Positions 30,285-40,040 of a stretch of 64,000 bases of DNA are shown here, piece after piece (position 1 is the stretch's first letter; each line of letters begins with the position of its first letter). Position numbers and translations under genes: made by a program. The notes below the pieces were generated by a model. The model was not told the DNA's origin, did no database searches, and saw nothing but the letters and a program-made list of their open reading frames with translations. Where the stretch lies: the NCBI RefSeq assembly GCF_029962605.1, contig NZ_CP124750.1, positions 806,001-870,000 on the forward strand, in the 5' to 3' direction. This stretch comes from Serratia sarumanii. GTDB lineage: Bacteria > Pseudomonadota > Gammaproteobacteria > Enterobacterales > Enterobacteriaceae.

Positions 30285-31133
30285 GTGTCCGACAACCGAA
30301 TTTCGCTGAGTGCCAACGACGTGAAGCTGATTCGCGAGCAGGATTTTTTTAACTGCAAAGATTTTCACCTGTTTATCTACAACAAGGTGGAAAGCGCCAC
30401 CGGGCTGCATCAGCACGACTATTACGAGTTCACCATCGTGCTGAGCGGCAAATGCTATCAGGAGATCAACGGCAAGCGGGTGCTGCTGGAGCGCGGGGAT
30501 TTCGTCTTTATCCCCATCGGCTCCTACCACCAGAGCTTTTACGAGTTCGGCGCGACGAAAATCTTCAACGTGGCGGTCAGCAAAGCGTTCTTTGAAGAGC
30601 ACTATTTGCAGCAGCTGCCGCGCTGCTTCGTCGCCTCGCAGGCCTACAGCCTGAGAAACGAGTTTTTGGCCTATATCGAATCGGTGGTGAGTTCGCCGCA
30701 GTTTCGCGAGGACGACTTCGCCGAATTTCTCGAAACGCTGACCTTCTATGTGATCAGCCGTATTCGTCACCATAAAGAAGAAAACGACGGCGGCGATGAT
30801 ATCCCGCAGTGGCTGAAGAACACCCTGGCCGGCATGCATGACAAGGCGATGTTCGGCGAAAGGGCGTTGGCTAACATGGTGGCGCTGTCGGGGAAAACCC
30901 AGGAGTATCTGACCCGGGCGATGCGGCGTTACTACCACAAGACGCCGATGCAGGTGATCAATGAGATCCGCATCAACTTCGCCAAGACGCAGCTGGAGGT
31001 CACCAACTATTCGGTTTCCGATATCGCCTTCGATTCCGGCTATGGCGATGTCAGCCTGTTCATTAAAAACTTCAAGCGGCTCACCGATGTGACCCCAGGC
31101 AACTACCGAAAAAAGTGCTACGGCCCTCTTTAG
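30285..31133 (+). CDS. chbR: AraC-family regulator of the chitobiose operon
   Basis: 282 residues from a GTG at 30285, with GGGAGG nine bases ahead. The N-terminal cupin sensor ([14 protein letters not shown]) and C-terminal double helix-turn-helix (about residues 185-280, ending [25 protein letters not shown]) match ChbR. In E. coli ChbR both represses and, with deacetylated chitobiose phosphate, activates the operon. It follows the GH1 gene by 16 bases. Confidence 0.9.
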   Translation: MSDNRISLSANDVKLIREQDFFNCKDFHLFIYNKVESATGLHQHDYYEFTIVLSGKCYQEINGKRVLLERGDFVFIPIGSYHQSFYEFGATKIFNVAVSKAFFEEHYLQQLPRCFVASQAYSLRNEFLAYIESVVSSPQFREDDFAEFLETLTFYVISRIRHHKEENDGGDDIPQWLKNTLAGMHDKAMFGERALANMVALSGKTQEYLTRAMRRYYHKTPMQVINEIRINFAKTQLEVTNYSVSDIAFDSGYGDVSLFIKNFKRLTDVTPGNYRKKCYGPL

Positions 31134-31214
31134 GGCCGCTCCCGATCAGTATCAACGCAGATATGCCGATGAGCTTCAGGCCGCCGGCCGGTTAATCATT
31201 CGATTTTTACCTTA

Positions 31215-31255
31215 GCGAAGGGGAATGCCGCGCCGGTCGGTCGGGCTTCCCTTGC
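31215..31255 (+). promoter_or_regulatory. Hairpin in the chbR-chbG gap
   Basis: AAGGGGAA and TTCCCTT, with a GC-rich inner part (GCCG...CGGGC), can form an imperfect stem-loop some 30 bases before the chbG ATG. It is the only notable structure in the 148-base gap. It could attenuate or stabilise chbG mRNA; its role is inferred. Confidence 0.35.
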
Positions 31256-31281
31256 CAAAAATTCATCCCGCAGGAGCCACT

Positions 31282-32043
31282 ATGGAAAAACTACTGATCG
31301 TGAATGCCGATGACTTCGGCCTGAGCAAGGGACAAAACTACGGTGTTATCGAGGCGTATCAGCATGGCGTCGTTTCCTCTACCACGGCGATGGTGAACGG
31401 CGGCGGCGCACAGCACGCGGCGGCGCTCAGCCGGCAATATCCGGGGTTACCGATCGGGCTGCATTTCGTTTTGACCCATGGCAGGCCGCTGGGCGCCATG
31501 CCTTCGCTGGTCAACGAGCATGGCGAATTGGGTAAATGGCTGTGGCGCCGCGCCGAGGCCGGCGAGCTGCAGCTGGACGAGATCCAGGAGGAACTGCAGC
31601 GCCAGTTCACGCGGTTTGTGACGCTGTTCGGCAGGCCGCCGACGCACATCGACAGCCACCACCATGTACATATGCAGCCGCAGATTTACCCGCTGGTGGA
31701 GGCGTTTGCGCAGGCGCAGGGTCTGCCGCTGCGCCTCGATCGCGAAGAGGCGAAACGGCGCGATATTGCGTTGCAGACGCCCTGCAGCACCGACGCGTTT
31801 GACGCGGGATTCTACGGCGAAACGATTTCCGAAGCCTTGTTCCTGCAGCGGTTGGCGCGCGCTGACGAGCTGGGCGCCGAGTCATTGGAAATGATGTGCC
31901 ACCCGGCGTTCCTCGACGCGACGATCCTGCAGAGCAAATACTGCCACCCGCGCCTCGTCGAGCTGGATGTGTTGACCGCGCCGACGCTGAAAGCGGCGAT
32001 CGCCGAACGCGGTTTTCTGCTGGGCTCTTTCCTGGATCTGTAG
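31282..32043 (+). CDS. chbG: Chitooligosaccharide deacetylase ChbG (YdjC family)
   Basis: 253 residues from the ATG at 31282 with AGGAG upstream; the in-frame ATG at 31225 adds an unconserved leader. The metal site of the YdjC family is visible: [10 protein letters not shown] near the start, [12 protein letters not shown], and [12 protein letters not shown]. It removes one acetyl group from chitobiose 6-phosphate, which yields both the inducer for ChbR and the form that is hydrolysed in E. coli. It closes the cluster. Confidence 0.92.
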   Translation: MEKLLIVNADDFGLSKGQNYGVIEAYQHGVVSSTTAMVNGGGAQHAAALSRQYPGLPIGLHFVLTHGRPLGAMPSLVNEHGELGKWLWRRAEAGELQLDEIQEELQRQFTRFVTLFGRPPTHIDSHHHVHMQPQIYPLVEAFAQAQGLPLRLDREEAKRRDIALQTPCSTDAFDAGFYGETISEALFLQRLARADELGAESLEMMCHPAFLDATILQSKYCHPRLVELDVLTAPTLKAAIAERGFLLGSFLDL

Positions 32044-32054
32044 CTCCGCGCCGT

Positions 32055-33434
32055 TTACAGCATGGCGTGCGCCTTTTTCAGGCCGGTGTCCTCTTGCGGA
32101 TCGGCGCCCTGAGGCAAGTGCTCCGTTTCCTGTTCTTCAGGCTGCGGCTCGTCGACATCGGGCGCCGCTTCCGGCGGGGGCATGGTGTCGTGAATGATCT
32201 GCTCATCAAAGGTCGGATTGAGCGCCGGCGACAGCGGCGAGCTGGCGAGGCTGTCCGGCAGCGGAATGTGCGGCACCGGCGCGTCCTGCGCCAGTTGCGG
32301 CTCCTCCGCTTTCGCCGTGCGGCTGAGGGCCGCCAGCAGCACGCCGCACAGGGCGAAGAAGGCGTACAGGATATTGCCGCCTAGCGGCTCGATCAGCGCG
32401 CCGACCGCCAGCGGCCCGATGCTGGCGCCGACGCCGAACGCCATCAGCAGGCAGGCGGCCAGCGAGACGCGGCGCTCCGGCTCGATCAGATCGTTGGCCA
32501 ATGCCACCACCAGCGGGTAGAGCGTAAACTGCAGCATGCTGACGACGAACCCCACCGCCAGCAGCAGCGGGAAATCGATGTGCGGCAGCAGCGCCAGCGG
32601 CAGCGCCGCCACGATCAGAAAAATGGCGTTGAGGCGCATCAGCAAGGGGCGGTTATAGCGATCCGACAGCCAACTGAGCGGGAATTGCGCCACCAGCCCG
32701 GCGAAGATGGCCAGCGCCATGAACAGGCCGGTTTGCTGCGTGGTTAAGGATTGCAGGCTGGCGTAGACCGGCGCCAGGCCGTAAAACGAACCTACCACCA
32801 TGCCGATCACCAGCGTGGTGGCCAGCACCTTGGGAATAGCGCCGATAAAGTAACGCAGTTCCATCGGCGCCGGCGACATGTGGCGCGCATTGGTGCGGGT
32901 GGTGAGAGCGATCGGCACCAGGCAGAGCGCGAAGCACAGTGCGATCACCAGCAGCGTGGCGATGCCCAGATTGCTTTGCAGCATCAGCACGATCTGGCCC
33001 AGCGACATGCCGAGATAGGTCGCCGCCATATAGAAACCGAACACCATGCCGCGCTGGTTGGATTCCGCCTGGTCGTTCAGCCAGCTTTCCAGCACCATGA
33101 ACTGACACATCATGCACAGCCCGATCACCAGGCGCAGCGCAACCCAGGCGGGAATGAACGCCGTCAGGCCGTGCCCCAGCACCGCGGCGGTAATGATGCC
33201 GGCGCAGGCCACGTAGGCGCGGATATGCCCGACGCGGGCGATGAGAAAGTGGCCGACCTTACCGCCGATCACCAACCCGATGTAGTTGGCGGCGATGATG
33301 GCGCCGATCAGCGCGCTGCTGACGTGGATGGAGGCCAGCCGCAGCGAGACGTAGGTGGTGAGCAGGCCCGAGCCCAACAGCAGCAGCAGGGTGGTGGTGT
33401 ACAACGGCAAGAATACGCCCAACGTTTTTTTCAC
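32055..33434 (-). CDS. MFS transporter, YcaD-like, with long acidic C-terminal tail
   Basis: 459 residues. About 12 membrane helices occupy residues 1-380, starting MKKTLGVFLPLYTTTLLLLLG, with an MFS loop SWLNDQAESNQRG. It resembles E. coli YcaD in its membrane core. After that comes a cytoplasmic tail of about 75 residues rich in Pro, Glu and Asp (for example PDVDEPQPEEQETEHLPQ), unlike the roughly 380-residue E. coli protein. The substrate is unknown. It converges on chbG, with 11 bases between the stops. Confidence 0.85.
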   Translation of the reverse strand: MKKTLGVFLPLYTTTLLLLLGSGLLTTYVSLRLASIHVSSALIGAIIAANYIGLVIGGKVGHFLIARVGHIRAYVACAGIITAAVLGHGLTAFIPAWVALRLVIGLCMMCQFMVLESWLNDQAESNQRGMVFGFYMAATYLGMSLGQIVLMLQSNLGIATLLVIALCFALCLVPIALTTRTNARHMSPAPMELRYFIGAIPKVLATTLVIGMVVGSFYGLAPVYASLQSLTTQQTGLFMALAIFAGLVAQFPLSWLSDRYNRPLLMRLNAIFLIVAALPLALLPHIDFPLLLAVGFVVSMLQFTLYPLVVALANDLIEPERRVSLAACLLMAFGVGASIGPLAVGALIEPLGGNILYAFFALCGVLLAALSRTAKAEEPQLAQDAPVPHIPLPDSLASSPLSPALNPTFDEQIIHDTMPPPEAAPDVDEPQPEEQETEHLPQGADPQEDTGLKKAHAML

Positions 33435-33677
33435 GCTATCGTCCTAATCTCTTCTGGTGCGCCCTGAGGCCGCCGCCGCAGCGTGCCGCCTCCGTGATGT
33501 TCCTTGTGCTGGTGCGCCGCCGCTCGCTGGGGCGCTTCTTTTGATACTAGCAGCTTGGCCGGGCGCTTAAAACCGCACCTCCTGCGAGGCGCTGCGCATT
33601 TCTGCGCGCCAGACGTCGCGCCGCCTTGATAAATGCTACTATCGGGCGCATATACCTGAATTCGCGAGGGAGGGGTT

Positions 33678-34166
33678 ATGAGTGAAAACCAACTGCGCCG
33701 GCTCAGCGTGCTGGCGGGGGAAAAACTGAAGGCTCAGGGCCGCTGGATCACCTGCGCGGAATCCTGCACCGGCGGCGGCATCGCCAAGGCCATTACCGAT
33801 ATCGCGGGGAGTTCCGCCTATTTCGATCGCGGTTTCGTCACCTACAGCAATGCGGCGAAGCACGACCTGCTGGGGGTGAGCGAAGCCACGTTGGCGGCGC
33901 ACGGCGCGGTCAGCGAAGAGGTGGTGCGCGAGATGGCGATAGGGGCGCTGCGTGCGGCGCGGGCCGATCTGGCGCTCTCGGTAAGCGGCATCGCCGGCCC
34001 GGACGGCGGCAGCGCGGAAAAGCCGGTCGGCACCGTGTGGTTCGGCTTCGCCGGCAGCGATGGCCGGGGGCTGTCGCGCAAGATGCAATTCGAGGGCGAT
34101 CGCGATGCGGTGCGGCTGCAGGCGACGATTTTCGCGCTGCAAACCGCCATCGACGAATTTTTGTAA
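33678..34166 (+). CDS. pncC: Nicotinamide-nucleotide amidase
   Basis: 162 residues of the CinA C-terminal family (E. coli YgaD). The AESCTGGGIAKAIT catalytic serine motif and VSGIAGPDGGSAEKPVGTVWFG are conserved. It deamidates NMN to nicotinic acid mononucleotide in NAD recycling. It sits directly before recA, as in E. coli. AGGGAGGGG precedes the ATG. Confidence 0.94.
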   Translation: MSENQLRRLSVLAGEKLKAQGRWITCAESCTGGGIAKAITDIAGSSAYFDRGFVTYSNAAKHDLLGVSEATLAAHGAVSEEVVREMAIGALRAARADLALSVSGIAGPDGGSAEKPVGTVWFGFAGSDGRGLSRKMQFEGDRDAVRLQATIFALQTAIDEFL

Positions 34167-34173
34167 ATTAGGC

Positions 34174-34201
34174 TTGATACTGTATGACCATACAGTATAA
34201 T
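34174..34201 (+). promoter_or_regulatory. recA promoter with LexA (SOS) box
   Basis: A 20-base LexA box, TACTGTATGACCATACAGTA (34178-34197), lies between a TTGATA -35 (34174-34179) and a TATAAT -10 (34196-34201) 16 bases apart. The arrangement is almost base-for-base that of E. coli recA. Confidence 0.95.
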
Positions 34202-34277
34202 TAGTGACATTTCCTGCACAACATACATTCAGTGGCAGTGTGGGGTAACACCGGCATTGCGAAACGAAGGAGCAAAA

Positions 34278-35342
34278 ATGGCTATTGATGAGAACAAGCA
34301 AAAGGCGTTAGCTGCGGCACTGGGCCAGATTGAGAAACAGTTCGGCAAAGGCTCCATCATGCGCCTGGGTGAAGACCGCTCCATGGACGTGGAAACGATC
34401 TCCACCGGCTCACTGTCACTCGATATCGCTCTGGGCGCCGGCGGCCTGCCGATGGGCCGCATCGTCGAAATCTACGGCCCGGAATCCTCCGGTAAAACCA
34501 CCCTGACGCTGCAGGTGATCGCCGCTGCGCAGCGCGAAGGCAAAACCTGTGCGTTCATCGACGCCGAGCACGCGCTGGATCCTATCTATGCGAAAAAGCT
34601 GGGCGTCGATATCGACAACCTGCTGTGCTCCCAGCCGGACACCGGCGAGCAGGCGCTGGAAATCTGTGATGCGCTGACCCGCTCCGGCGCGGTTGACGTC
34701 ATCATCGTCGACTCCGTGGCGGCGCTGACGCCGAAGGCGGAAATCGAAGGTGAAATCGGCGATTCGCACATGGGTCTGGCGGCGCGCATGATGAGCCAGG
34801 CGATGCGTAAGCTGGCTGGCAACTTGAAAAACGCCAATACCCTGCTGATCTTCATCAACCAGATCCGTATGAAAATTGGCGTGATGTTCGGCAACCCGGA
34901 AACCACGACCGGCGGTAACGCCCTGAAGTTCTACGCTTCGGTGCGTCTGGATATCCGCCGCATCGGCGCCATCAAAGAGGGCGACGAAGTGGTGGGCAGC
35001 GAAACCCGCGTGAAAGTGGTGAAGAACAAAATCGCTGCGCCGTTCAAACAGGCTGAATTCCAAATCATGTACGGCGAAGGCATCAACAGCCGTGGTGAGC
35101 TGGTCGATCTGGGCGTGAAGCACAAGATGATCGAAAAAGCCGGCGCCTGGTACAGCTATAACGGCGAGAAAATCGGTCAGGGCAAGGCGAATGCCTGTAA
35201 CTTCCTGAAAGAAAACCCGGCTATCGCCGCCGAGCTGGATAAGAAGCTGCGCGATTTGCTGCTGCACAGCGGCGGTGAGCTGGTGGCCGCTTCCGGTGAC
35301 GACTTCGAAGACGACGAAGCGGAAACCAGCGAGCAGTTCTAA
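34278..35342 (+). CDS. recA: Recombinase RecA
   Basis: 354 residues. The start at 34278 has AAGGAG upstream and gives [21 protein letters not shown]; the frame from 34257 is longer but unconserved. Walker A is GPESSGKTT, and the DNA-binding loop regions and acidic C-terminus ([14 protein letters not shown]) are typical. It drives homologous recombination and the LexA self-cleavage that would also release the nucEDC cassette at 49-50 kb. A short hairpin (about 35352-35378) in the 57-base gap before recX may limit read-through. Confidence 0.99.
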   Translation: MAIDENKQKALAAALGQIEKQFGKGSIMRLGEDRSMDVETISTGSLSLDIALGAGGLPMGRIVEIYGPESSGKTTLTLQVIAAAQREGKTCAFIDAEHALDPIYAKKLGVDIDNLLCSQPDTGEQALEICDALTRSGAVDVIIVDSVAALTPKAEIEGEIGDSHMGLAARMMSQAMRKLAGNLKNANTLLIFINQIRMKIGVMFGNPETTTGGNALKFYASVRLDIRRIGAIKEGDEVVGSETRVKVVKNKIAAPFKQAEFQIMYGEGINSRGELVDLGVKHKMIEKAGAWYSYNGEKIGQGKANACNFLKENPAIAAELDKKLRDLLLHSGGELVAASGDDFEDDEAETSEQF

Positions 35343-35399
35343 TCGCTGAAGATGTGCGCTGCCGTTCGTGTGGCGCATATCCCATAAATTCAGGCTTGA

Positions 35400-35915
35400 A
35401 TGATGAATGACTTGCTAAGCCGCGCCATGCGCCTGCTGTCGCAACGCGATCATAGTGAAGCTGAACTGCGCCGCAAACTTGCGGCGCAGCCGTTTGTGGC
35501 GAAAGCCCGTTTTGGCAGCAAGGGGCCACATGCGCCGGCATCACCGCCGGTGGTTGAAGAGCCGGTGGATCCTGCGCTGATCGAGCAGGTTATCGCCTAC
35601 TGTTACCAGCATAACTGGCTGGACGATAAGCGTTTCGCTCACAGCTACATCGGCAGCCGCAGCCGTAAAGGTTACGGTGCGCAGCGCATCCGCAGCGAAC
35701 TGATGCAAAAGGGCGTCGACAAAGCGCTGGTGCAGGACGCGCTGGCGGATTGCGATATCGACTGGTGCGAACAGGCAAAACAGGTGGCGCAGCGAAAATT
35801 TGGCGATGCGTTGCCAACCGACTGGAAAGAGAAAGCCAAAGTGCAGCGTTATCTGCTCTATCGCGGCTTCTTCCAGGAAGAAATTCAGTCAATTTACCGT
35901 GATTTTGCGCAATGA
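35400..35915 (+). CDS. recX: Regulatory protein RecX
   Basis: 171 residues. RecX binds RecA filaments and limits their extension. The tandem three-helix repeats typical of the family are visible, such as RDHSEAELRRKLA, RFAHSYIGSRSRKGYGAQRIRSELMQKG and WKEKAKVQRYLLYRGFFQEEI. Two adjacent ATGs (35400 and 35403) are possible starts. It follows recA at the usual distance and is probably expressed by read-through. Confidence 0.95.
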   Translation: MMNDLLSRAMRLLSQRDHSEAELRRKLAAQPFVAKARFGSKGPHAPASPPVVEEPVDPALIEQVIAYCYQHNWLDDKRFAHSYIGSRSRKGYGAQRIRSELMQKGVDKALVQDALADCDIDWCEQAKQVAQRKFGDALPTDWKEKAKVQRYLLYRGFFQEEIQSIYRDFAQ

Positions 35916-36048
35916 GCGCACACGGGGTTTTACTTCCCTCTGAAGAAAATTTATCTTATCCCCACTTTTTGTTCGTGAGCTGGTTGTCATCGTCGGGATG
36001 ACGCGTCACCGGCTCACGTGTCGTTATTCTAGCCTTTCCAGGAAAATT

Positions 36049-38676
36049 ATGAGCAAGAGCACCGCTGAGATCCGTCAAGCGTTTCTCGATTTCTTTCATA
36101 GTAAGGGTCATCAGGTTGTAGCGAGCAGCTCCCTGGTGCCTAACAATGATCCGACATTGCTGTTTACCAATGCCGGCATGAACCAATTTAAGGATGTTTT
36201 CCTGGGGCTCGACAAACGCGCCTATTCCCGCGCCACCACCTCGCAGCGCTGCGTGCGCGCAGGCGGCAAGCATAACGACCTGGAAAACGTCGGTTATACC
36301 GCGCGTCACCACACCTTCTTTGAAATGCTGGGCAACTTCAGCTTCGGCGATTACTTCAAGCACGACGCGATCGGCTACGCATGGGAACTGCTGACCGGTG
36401 AAAACTGGTTCAACCTGCCGAAAGAGCGACTGTGGGTCACCGTGTATGAAACCGATGACGAAGCGTTCGACATCTGGCAGAAGCAAATCGGCGTACCGGC
36501 CGAGCGCATTATCCGCATCGGCGACAACAAGGGCGCGCCTTTCGCTTCCGACAACTTCTGGCAGATGGGCGACACTGGCCCATGCGGCCCGTGCACCGAG
36601 ATTTTCTACGATCACGGCGATCACATCTGGGGCGGCCCTCCAGGCAGCGCGGAAGAAGACGGCGACCGCTACATCGAGATCTGGAACATCGTTTTCATGC
36701 AGTTCAACCGTCAGTCCGACGGCACCATGCTGCCGCTGCCGAAACCTTCTGTGGATACCGGTATGGGTCTGGAGCGCATTGCGGCGGTGTTGCAGCATGT
36801 GAACTCCAACTATGAAATCGATCTGTTCCGTACCCTGATCGCCGCCGTGGCTAAAGTGACCGGCGCAACCGATCTGGACAACAAATCCCTGCGCGTTATC
36901 GCCGACCACATTCGTTCCTGCGCCTTCCTGGTGTCGGACGGCGTGATCCCGTCTAACGAAAACCGCGGCTATGTGCTGCGCCGCATCATTCGTCGCGCGA
37001 TCCGCCATGGCAACATGCTGGGCGCGAAAGACACCTTCTTCTACAAACTGGTGGCGCCGTTGATCGAAGTGATGGGCCCGGCGGCCGACGAACTGAAACG
37101 CCAGCAATCGCTGGTGGAGCAGGTGCTGAAAACCGAAGAAGAGCAGTTTGCCCGCACGCTGGAGCGTGGCTTGGCGCTGTTGGACGAAGAGCTGGCCAAG
37201 CTGCAGGGCGATACCCTGGACGGCGAAACCGCTTTCCGTCTGTACGATACCTACGGTTTCCCGATCGATCTGACCGCTGACGTCTGCCGCGAGCGCGGTT
37301 TGAAAGTCGACGAAGCGGGCTTTGAAGACGCGATGGAAGCACAGCGCCGCCGTGCGCGCGAATCCAGCGGCTTTGGCGCCGACTATAACAGCCTGATCCG
37401 CGTGGATGGCAGCAGCCAGTTCAGCGGTTACGATCACGACGAGCAGCAGGCGACGGTCATCGCGCTGTTCCGCGACGGCCAGCCGGTCGATCAGATCAAC
37501 GCCGGCGAAGAGGCGGTGGTGGTGCTGGATGAGACGCCGTTCTATGGCGAATCCGGCGGCCAGGTCGGCGATAAAGGCGTGCTGAAAGCCGCCGGCGCTG
37601 AGTTTACGGTCAACGATACCCAGAAATACGGTCAGGCTATCGGCCATCAGGGCAAACTGGCGCAGGGTTCGCTGAAGCTGAACGATCGCGTGGACGCGCA
37701 GATCGACGCTGAGCGCCGTAACAGCATTCGTCTGAACCACTCCGCAACTCACCTGCTGCACGCCGCGCTGCGCCAAACGTTGGGCGACCACGTCGCGCAG
37801 AAAGGCTCGCTGGTTAACGACAAATACCTGCGTTTCGACTTCTCGCACTTCGAAGCGATGAAGCCGGAGCAAATCCGCGCGGTGGAAGATCTGGTGAACC
37901 AGCAGGTGCGTCGTAACCTGCCGGTGCAGACCGAGCTGATGGCCTTGGAAGATGCCAAAGAGAAGGGCGCGATGGCGCTGTTCGGCGAGAAGTACGATGA
38001 CAACGTGCGCGTGCTGACCATGGGCGACTTCTCCACCGAGCTGTGCGGCGGCACCCACGCCAGCCGCACCGGCGATATCGGCCTGTTCCGCATTCTGAGC
38101 GAGTCGGGCACCGCGGCGGGCATCCGCCGTATTGAAGCGGTGACCGGCGCTGGCGCTATCGCTACGCTGCATCAGCAAAGCGATTTGTTGCAAGACGTTG
38201 CTCAGTTGGTCAAAGGCGACAGTAACACCCTGACCGATAAAGTGCGCTCGGTGCTCGATCGCACGCGCGCGCTGGAAAAAGAACTGCAGCAGTTGAAAGA
38301 TCAGCAGGCGGCGCAGGAGAGCGCTTCGTTGTCCAGCCAGGCAAAAGTGGTTAACGGCGTGAAGCTGTTGGTCAGCCAGTTGGATAATGTCGAAGCCAAA
38401 ATGCTGCGCACCATGGTAGATGACCTGAAAAATCAATTGGGTTCGGCCATCATCGTGTTGGCAACGACGGCTGATGACAAAGTCAGTCTGGTTGCTGGTG
38501 TGACCAAGGATCTGACTGACCGCGTGAAAGCCGGCGAGTTGATCGGCAACGTGGCGCAGCAGGTCGGCGGCAAGGGCGGTGGTCGCCCGGATATGGCGAT
38601 GGCGGGGGGGACGGATATCAACGCCCTGCCAGCGGCGTTAAACAGCGTAGAAGCCTGGGTGGCCTCGAAGCTGTGA
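36049..38676 (+). CDS. alaS: Alanyl-tRNA synthetase
   Basis: 875 residues (E. coli 876). The start at 36049, with AGGAAAA upstream, gives [16 protein letters not shown]; the earlier ATG at 35998 adds an unconserved segment. Class II motifs ([22 protein letters not shown] region), the editing-domain zinc motif [12 protein letters not shown] and CGGTH, and the C-terminal oligomerisation domain ([12 protein letters not shown]) are all present. It charges tRNA-Ala and edits mischarged Ser/Gly. Confidence 0.98.
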   Translation: MSKSTAEIRQAFLDFFHSKGHQVVASSSLVPNNDPTLLFTNAGMNQFKDVFLGLDKRAYSRATTSQRCVRAGGKHNDLENVGYTARHHTFFEMLGNFSFGDYFKHDAIGYAWELLTGENWFNLPKERLWVTVYETDDEAFDIWQKQIGVPAERIIRIGDNKGAPFASDNFWQMGDTGPCGPCTEIFYDHGDHIWGGPPGSAEEDGDRYIEIWNIVFMQFNRQSDGTMLPLPKPSVDTGMGLERIAAVLQHVNSNYEIDLFRTLIAAVAKVTGATDLDNKSLRVIADHIRSCAFLVSDGVIPSNENRGYVLRRIIRRAIRHGNMLGAKDTFFYKLVAPLIEVMGPAADELKRQQSLVEQVLKTEEEQFARTLERGLALLDEELAKLQGDTLDGETAFRLYDTYGFPIDLTADVCRERGLKVDEAGFEDAMEAQRRRARESSGFGADYNSLIRVDGSSQFSGYDHDEQQATVIALFRDGQPVDQINAGEEAVVVLDETPFYGESGGQVGDKGVLKAAGAEFTVNDTQKYGQAIGHQGKLAQGSLKLNDRVDAQIDAERRNSIRLNHSATHLLHAALRQTLGDHVAQKGSLVNDKYLRFDFSHFEAMKPEQIRAVEDLVNQQVRRNLPVQTELMALEDAKEKGAMALFGEKYDDNVRVLTMGDFSTELCGGTHASRTGDIGLFRILSESGTAAGIRRIEAVTGAGAIATLHQQSDLLQDVAQLVKGDSNTLTDKVRSVLDRTRALEKELQQLKDQQAAQESASLSSQAKVVNGVKLLVSQLDNVEAKMLRTMVDDLKNQLGSAIIVLATTADDKVSLVAGVTKDLTDRVKAGELIGNVAQQVGGKGGGRPDMAMAGGTDINALPAALNSVEAWVASKL

Positions 38677-38697
38677 ATATAAATAAATAGCACGCAC

Positions 38698-38734
38698 AAA
38701 CGCCATAATACTTTGTTGATTATGGCGTTTTCAT
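38698..38734 (+). terminator. Terminator after alaS
   Basis: AAACGCCATAAT and ATTATGGCGTTT form a perfect 12-bp stem around a nine-base loop, followed by TTC. It lies 21 bases after the alaS stop. Confidence 0.85.
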
Positions 38735-38928
38735 ACTGTGCTAACACAATTTAGTTACAATTGCGGGAACAAAGTTTTTCAGGTCGGCTAAACTTACCAT
38801 TATCTGAGGTGGGACCAAGTCTGCTTACACTTATTGTGGGTTGCGCGGCTTACGTTTTCACCACATATGATGGATAATGACGGGGAAACTGAGAGACCCG
38901 ACTCTTTTAATCTTTCAAGGAGCAAAGA

Positions 38929-39114
38929 ATGTTAATTCTGACTCGTCGAGTTGGTGAAACCCTCATGATTGGCGATGAGGTTACGGTTACTGTGCTAGGG
39001 GTAAAAGGCAACCAGGTGCGTATTGGTGTGAACGCCCCCAAAGAGGTTTCGGTTCACCGTGAAGAAATCTATCAGCGCATTCAGGCAGAGAAGTCTCAGC
39101 AGACGACTTACTGA
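38929..39114 (+). CDS. csrA: Carbon storage regulator CsrA (RsmA)
   Basis: 61 residues. [16 protein letters not shown] and the [19 protein letters not shown] core are essentially invariant in enterics. The homodimer binds GGA motifs in mRNA leaders to repress or stabilise translation. AAGGAG lies seven bases before the ATG. The 252-base gap after alaS carries the csrA promoters; individual sites were not resolved. Confidence 0.98.
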   Translation: MLILTRRVGETLMIGDEVTVTVLGVKGNQVRIGVNAPKEVSVHREEIYQRIQAEKSQQTTY

Positions 39115-39123
39115 TTCCGAAGC

Positions 39124-39149
39124 AGCGTCTCGTTGCCAGACGAGACGCT
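39124..39149 (+). terminator. Hairpin after csrA
   Basis: AGCGTCTCGT and ACGAGACGCT form a perfect 10-bp stem around a six-base loop, ten bases after the csrA stop. The T run is not adjacent (TTTT begins about 10 bases later), so termination may be weak or Rho-aided. Confidence 0.55.
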
Positions 39150-39332
39150 ACTGCATCGTTTTACCCACTTCCTTCGCCCTCCCTCTTCTTTTTCGTGATT
39201 ATTTTCCCGGTTAGTTTCCTGCTTTGTTGCTACAGACGCGGCGGTTGCCTGTTGATAAAACGCCCTTTTTGCCGTGAAATCGCCCATGTTGGGTGCGAAT
39301 TGTGCAAACGCGCATGAGTTGGGAAAAATTGT

Positions 39333-39360
39333 TTGACTTAAAAGTCGGAGAAAGTAATAT
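39333..39360 (+). promoter_or_regulatory. Stable-RNA promoter for the tRNA-Ser/tRNA-Arg cluster
   Basis: TTGACT (39333-39338), a 16-base spacer and TAATAT (39355-39360) are followed by a GC-rich GTGCGCCACGC discriminator, typical of stringently controlled stable-RNA promoters. It is about 65 bases upstream of tRNA-Ser. The rest of the csrA-tRNA gap holds only the csrA hairpin. Confidence 0.8.
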
Positions 39361-39425
39361 GTGCGCCACGCAGTGCCGATGAGCTTCTCTAAAGCGAGTT
39401 AGGCACAATTCGAAAGAAAGCGTTT

Positions 39426-39518
39426 GGTGAGGTGGCCGAGAGGCTGAAGGCGCTCCCCTGCTAAGGGAGTATGCGGTCAAAAGCTGCATCCGGGGTTCGA
39501 ATCCCCGCCTCACCGCCA
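39426..39518 (+). tRNA. serV: tRNA-Ser (GCT)
   Basis: 93 nt with encoded CCA and a long variable arm (TATGCGGTCAAAAGCTGCAT). The anticodon GCT is at 39460-39462 in the loop CTGCTAA. It lies in the csrA-yqaB interval, as in E. coli. Confidence 0.98.
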
Positions 39519-39521
39519 TTT

Positions 39522-39598
39522 GCATCCGTAGCTCAGCTGGATAGAGTACTCGGCTACGAACCGAGCGGTCGGAGGTTCGAATCCTCCCGGATGCACCA
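39522..39598 (+). tRNA. argV: tRNA-Arg (ACG), copy 1
   Basis: 77 nt with encoded CCA. The anticodon loop is CTACGAA, anticodon ACG, which would be edited to ICG by TadA. It lies three bases after tRNA-Ser. Confidence 0.98.
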
Positions 39599-39656
39599 TA
39601 TTAGCCGTATGGTAGAGTTGGGAACAAAGTACCATAGGGTATCAAAGAATTACTGT

Positions 39657-39733
39657 GCATCCGTAGCTCAGCTGGATAGAGTACTCGGCTACGAACCGAG
39701 CGGTCGGAGGTTCGAATCCTCCCGGATGCACCA
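39657..39733 (+). tRNA. argY: tRNA-Arg (ACG), copy 2
   Basis: Identical over all 77 nt to the first tRNA-Arg copy. The 58-base spacer before it is unrelated to the other spacers, so the gene itself, not a longer unit, is duplicated or homogenised. Confidence 0.98.
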
Positions 39734-39785
39734 TTCTTTAAGTCTGGCCTCATTAGCGAAGCAGGCAAGCAGTAAAAACAGTAAT

Positions 39786-39862
39786 GCATCCGTAGCTCAG
39801 CTGGATAGAGTACTCGGCTACGAACCGAGCGGTCGGAGGTTCGAATCCTCCCGGATGCACCA
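39786..39862 (+). tRNA. argZ: tRNA-Arg (ACG), copy 3
   Basis: Third identical 77-nt copy. E. coli has four such genes at this locus (argVYZQ); three are present here. A terminator follows directly. Confidence 0.98.
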
Positions 39863-39871
39863 TCTAAGAGA

Positions 39872-39893
39872 AACCCGCTTCGGCGGGTTTTTC
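39872..39893 (+). terminator. Terminator of the tRNA cluster
   Basis: AACCCGC, loop TTCG and GCGGGTT followed by TTT form a tight tetraloop stem 10 bases after the last CCA. Confidence 0.9.
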
Positions 39894-40040
39894 GCTTTTC
39901 AGCATTTAACCATTCTCTCTTCACCCCTGTCCTCCTTTGCGCCCGATAGGGCACAGCACATTCCGTTATGACGCAGTCAGCGACAACCCAACGGCTTTAC
40001 GCTAAAGTAGTTTTCTTTCCTCAACGATCATGGAGTAACG

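Noticed and set aside
35956..38436. 826-codon open frame antisense to alaS
   Set aside because: Shadow of alaS; no recognisable domains and no promoter.
39522..39862. Regularly spaced repeats that could suggest a CRISPR array
   Set aside because: The 77-nt repeats are tRNA-Arg genes with cloverleaf structure and CCA ends, and spacers are unequal (58 and 52 bases).
39471..39971. A 166-codon open frame with a triplicated peptide across the tRNA genes
   Set aside because: The repeated peptide is just translation of the three identical tRNA-Arg genes; tRNA folding explains every repeat.
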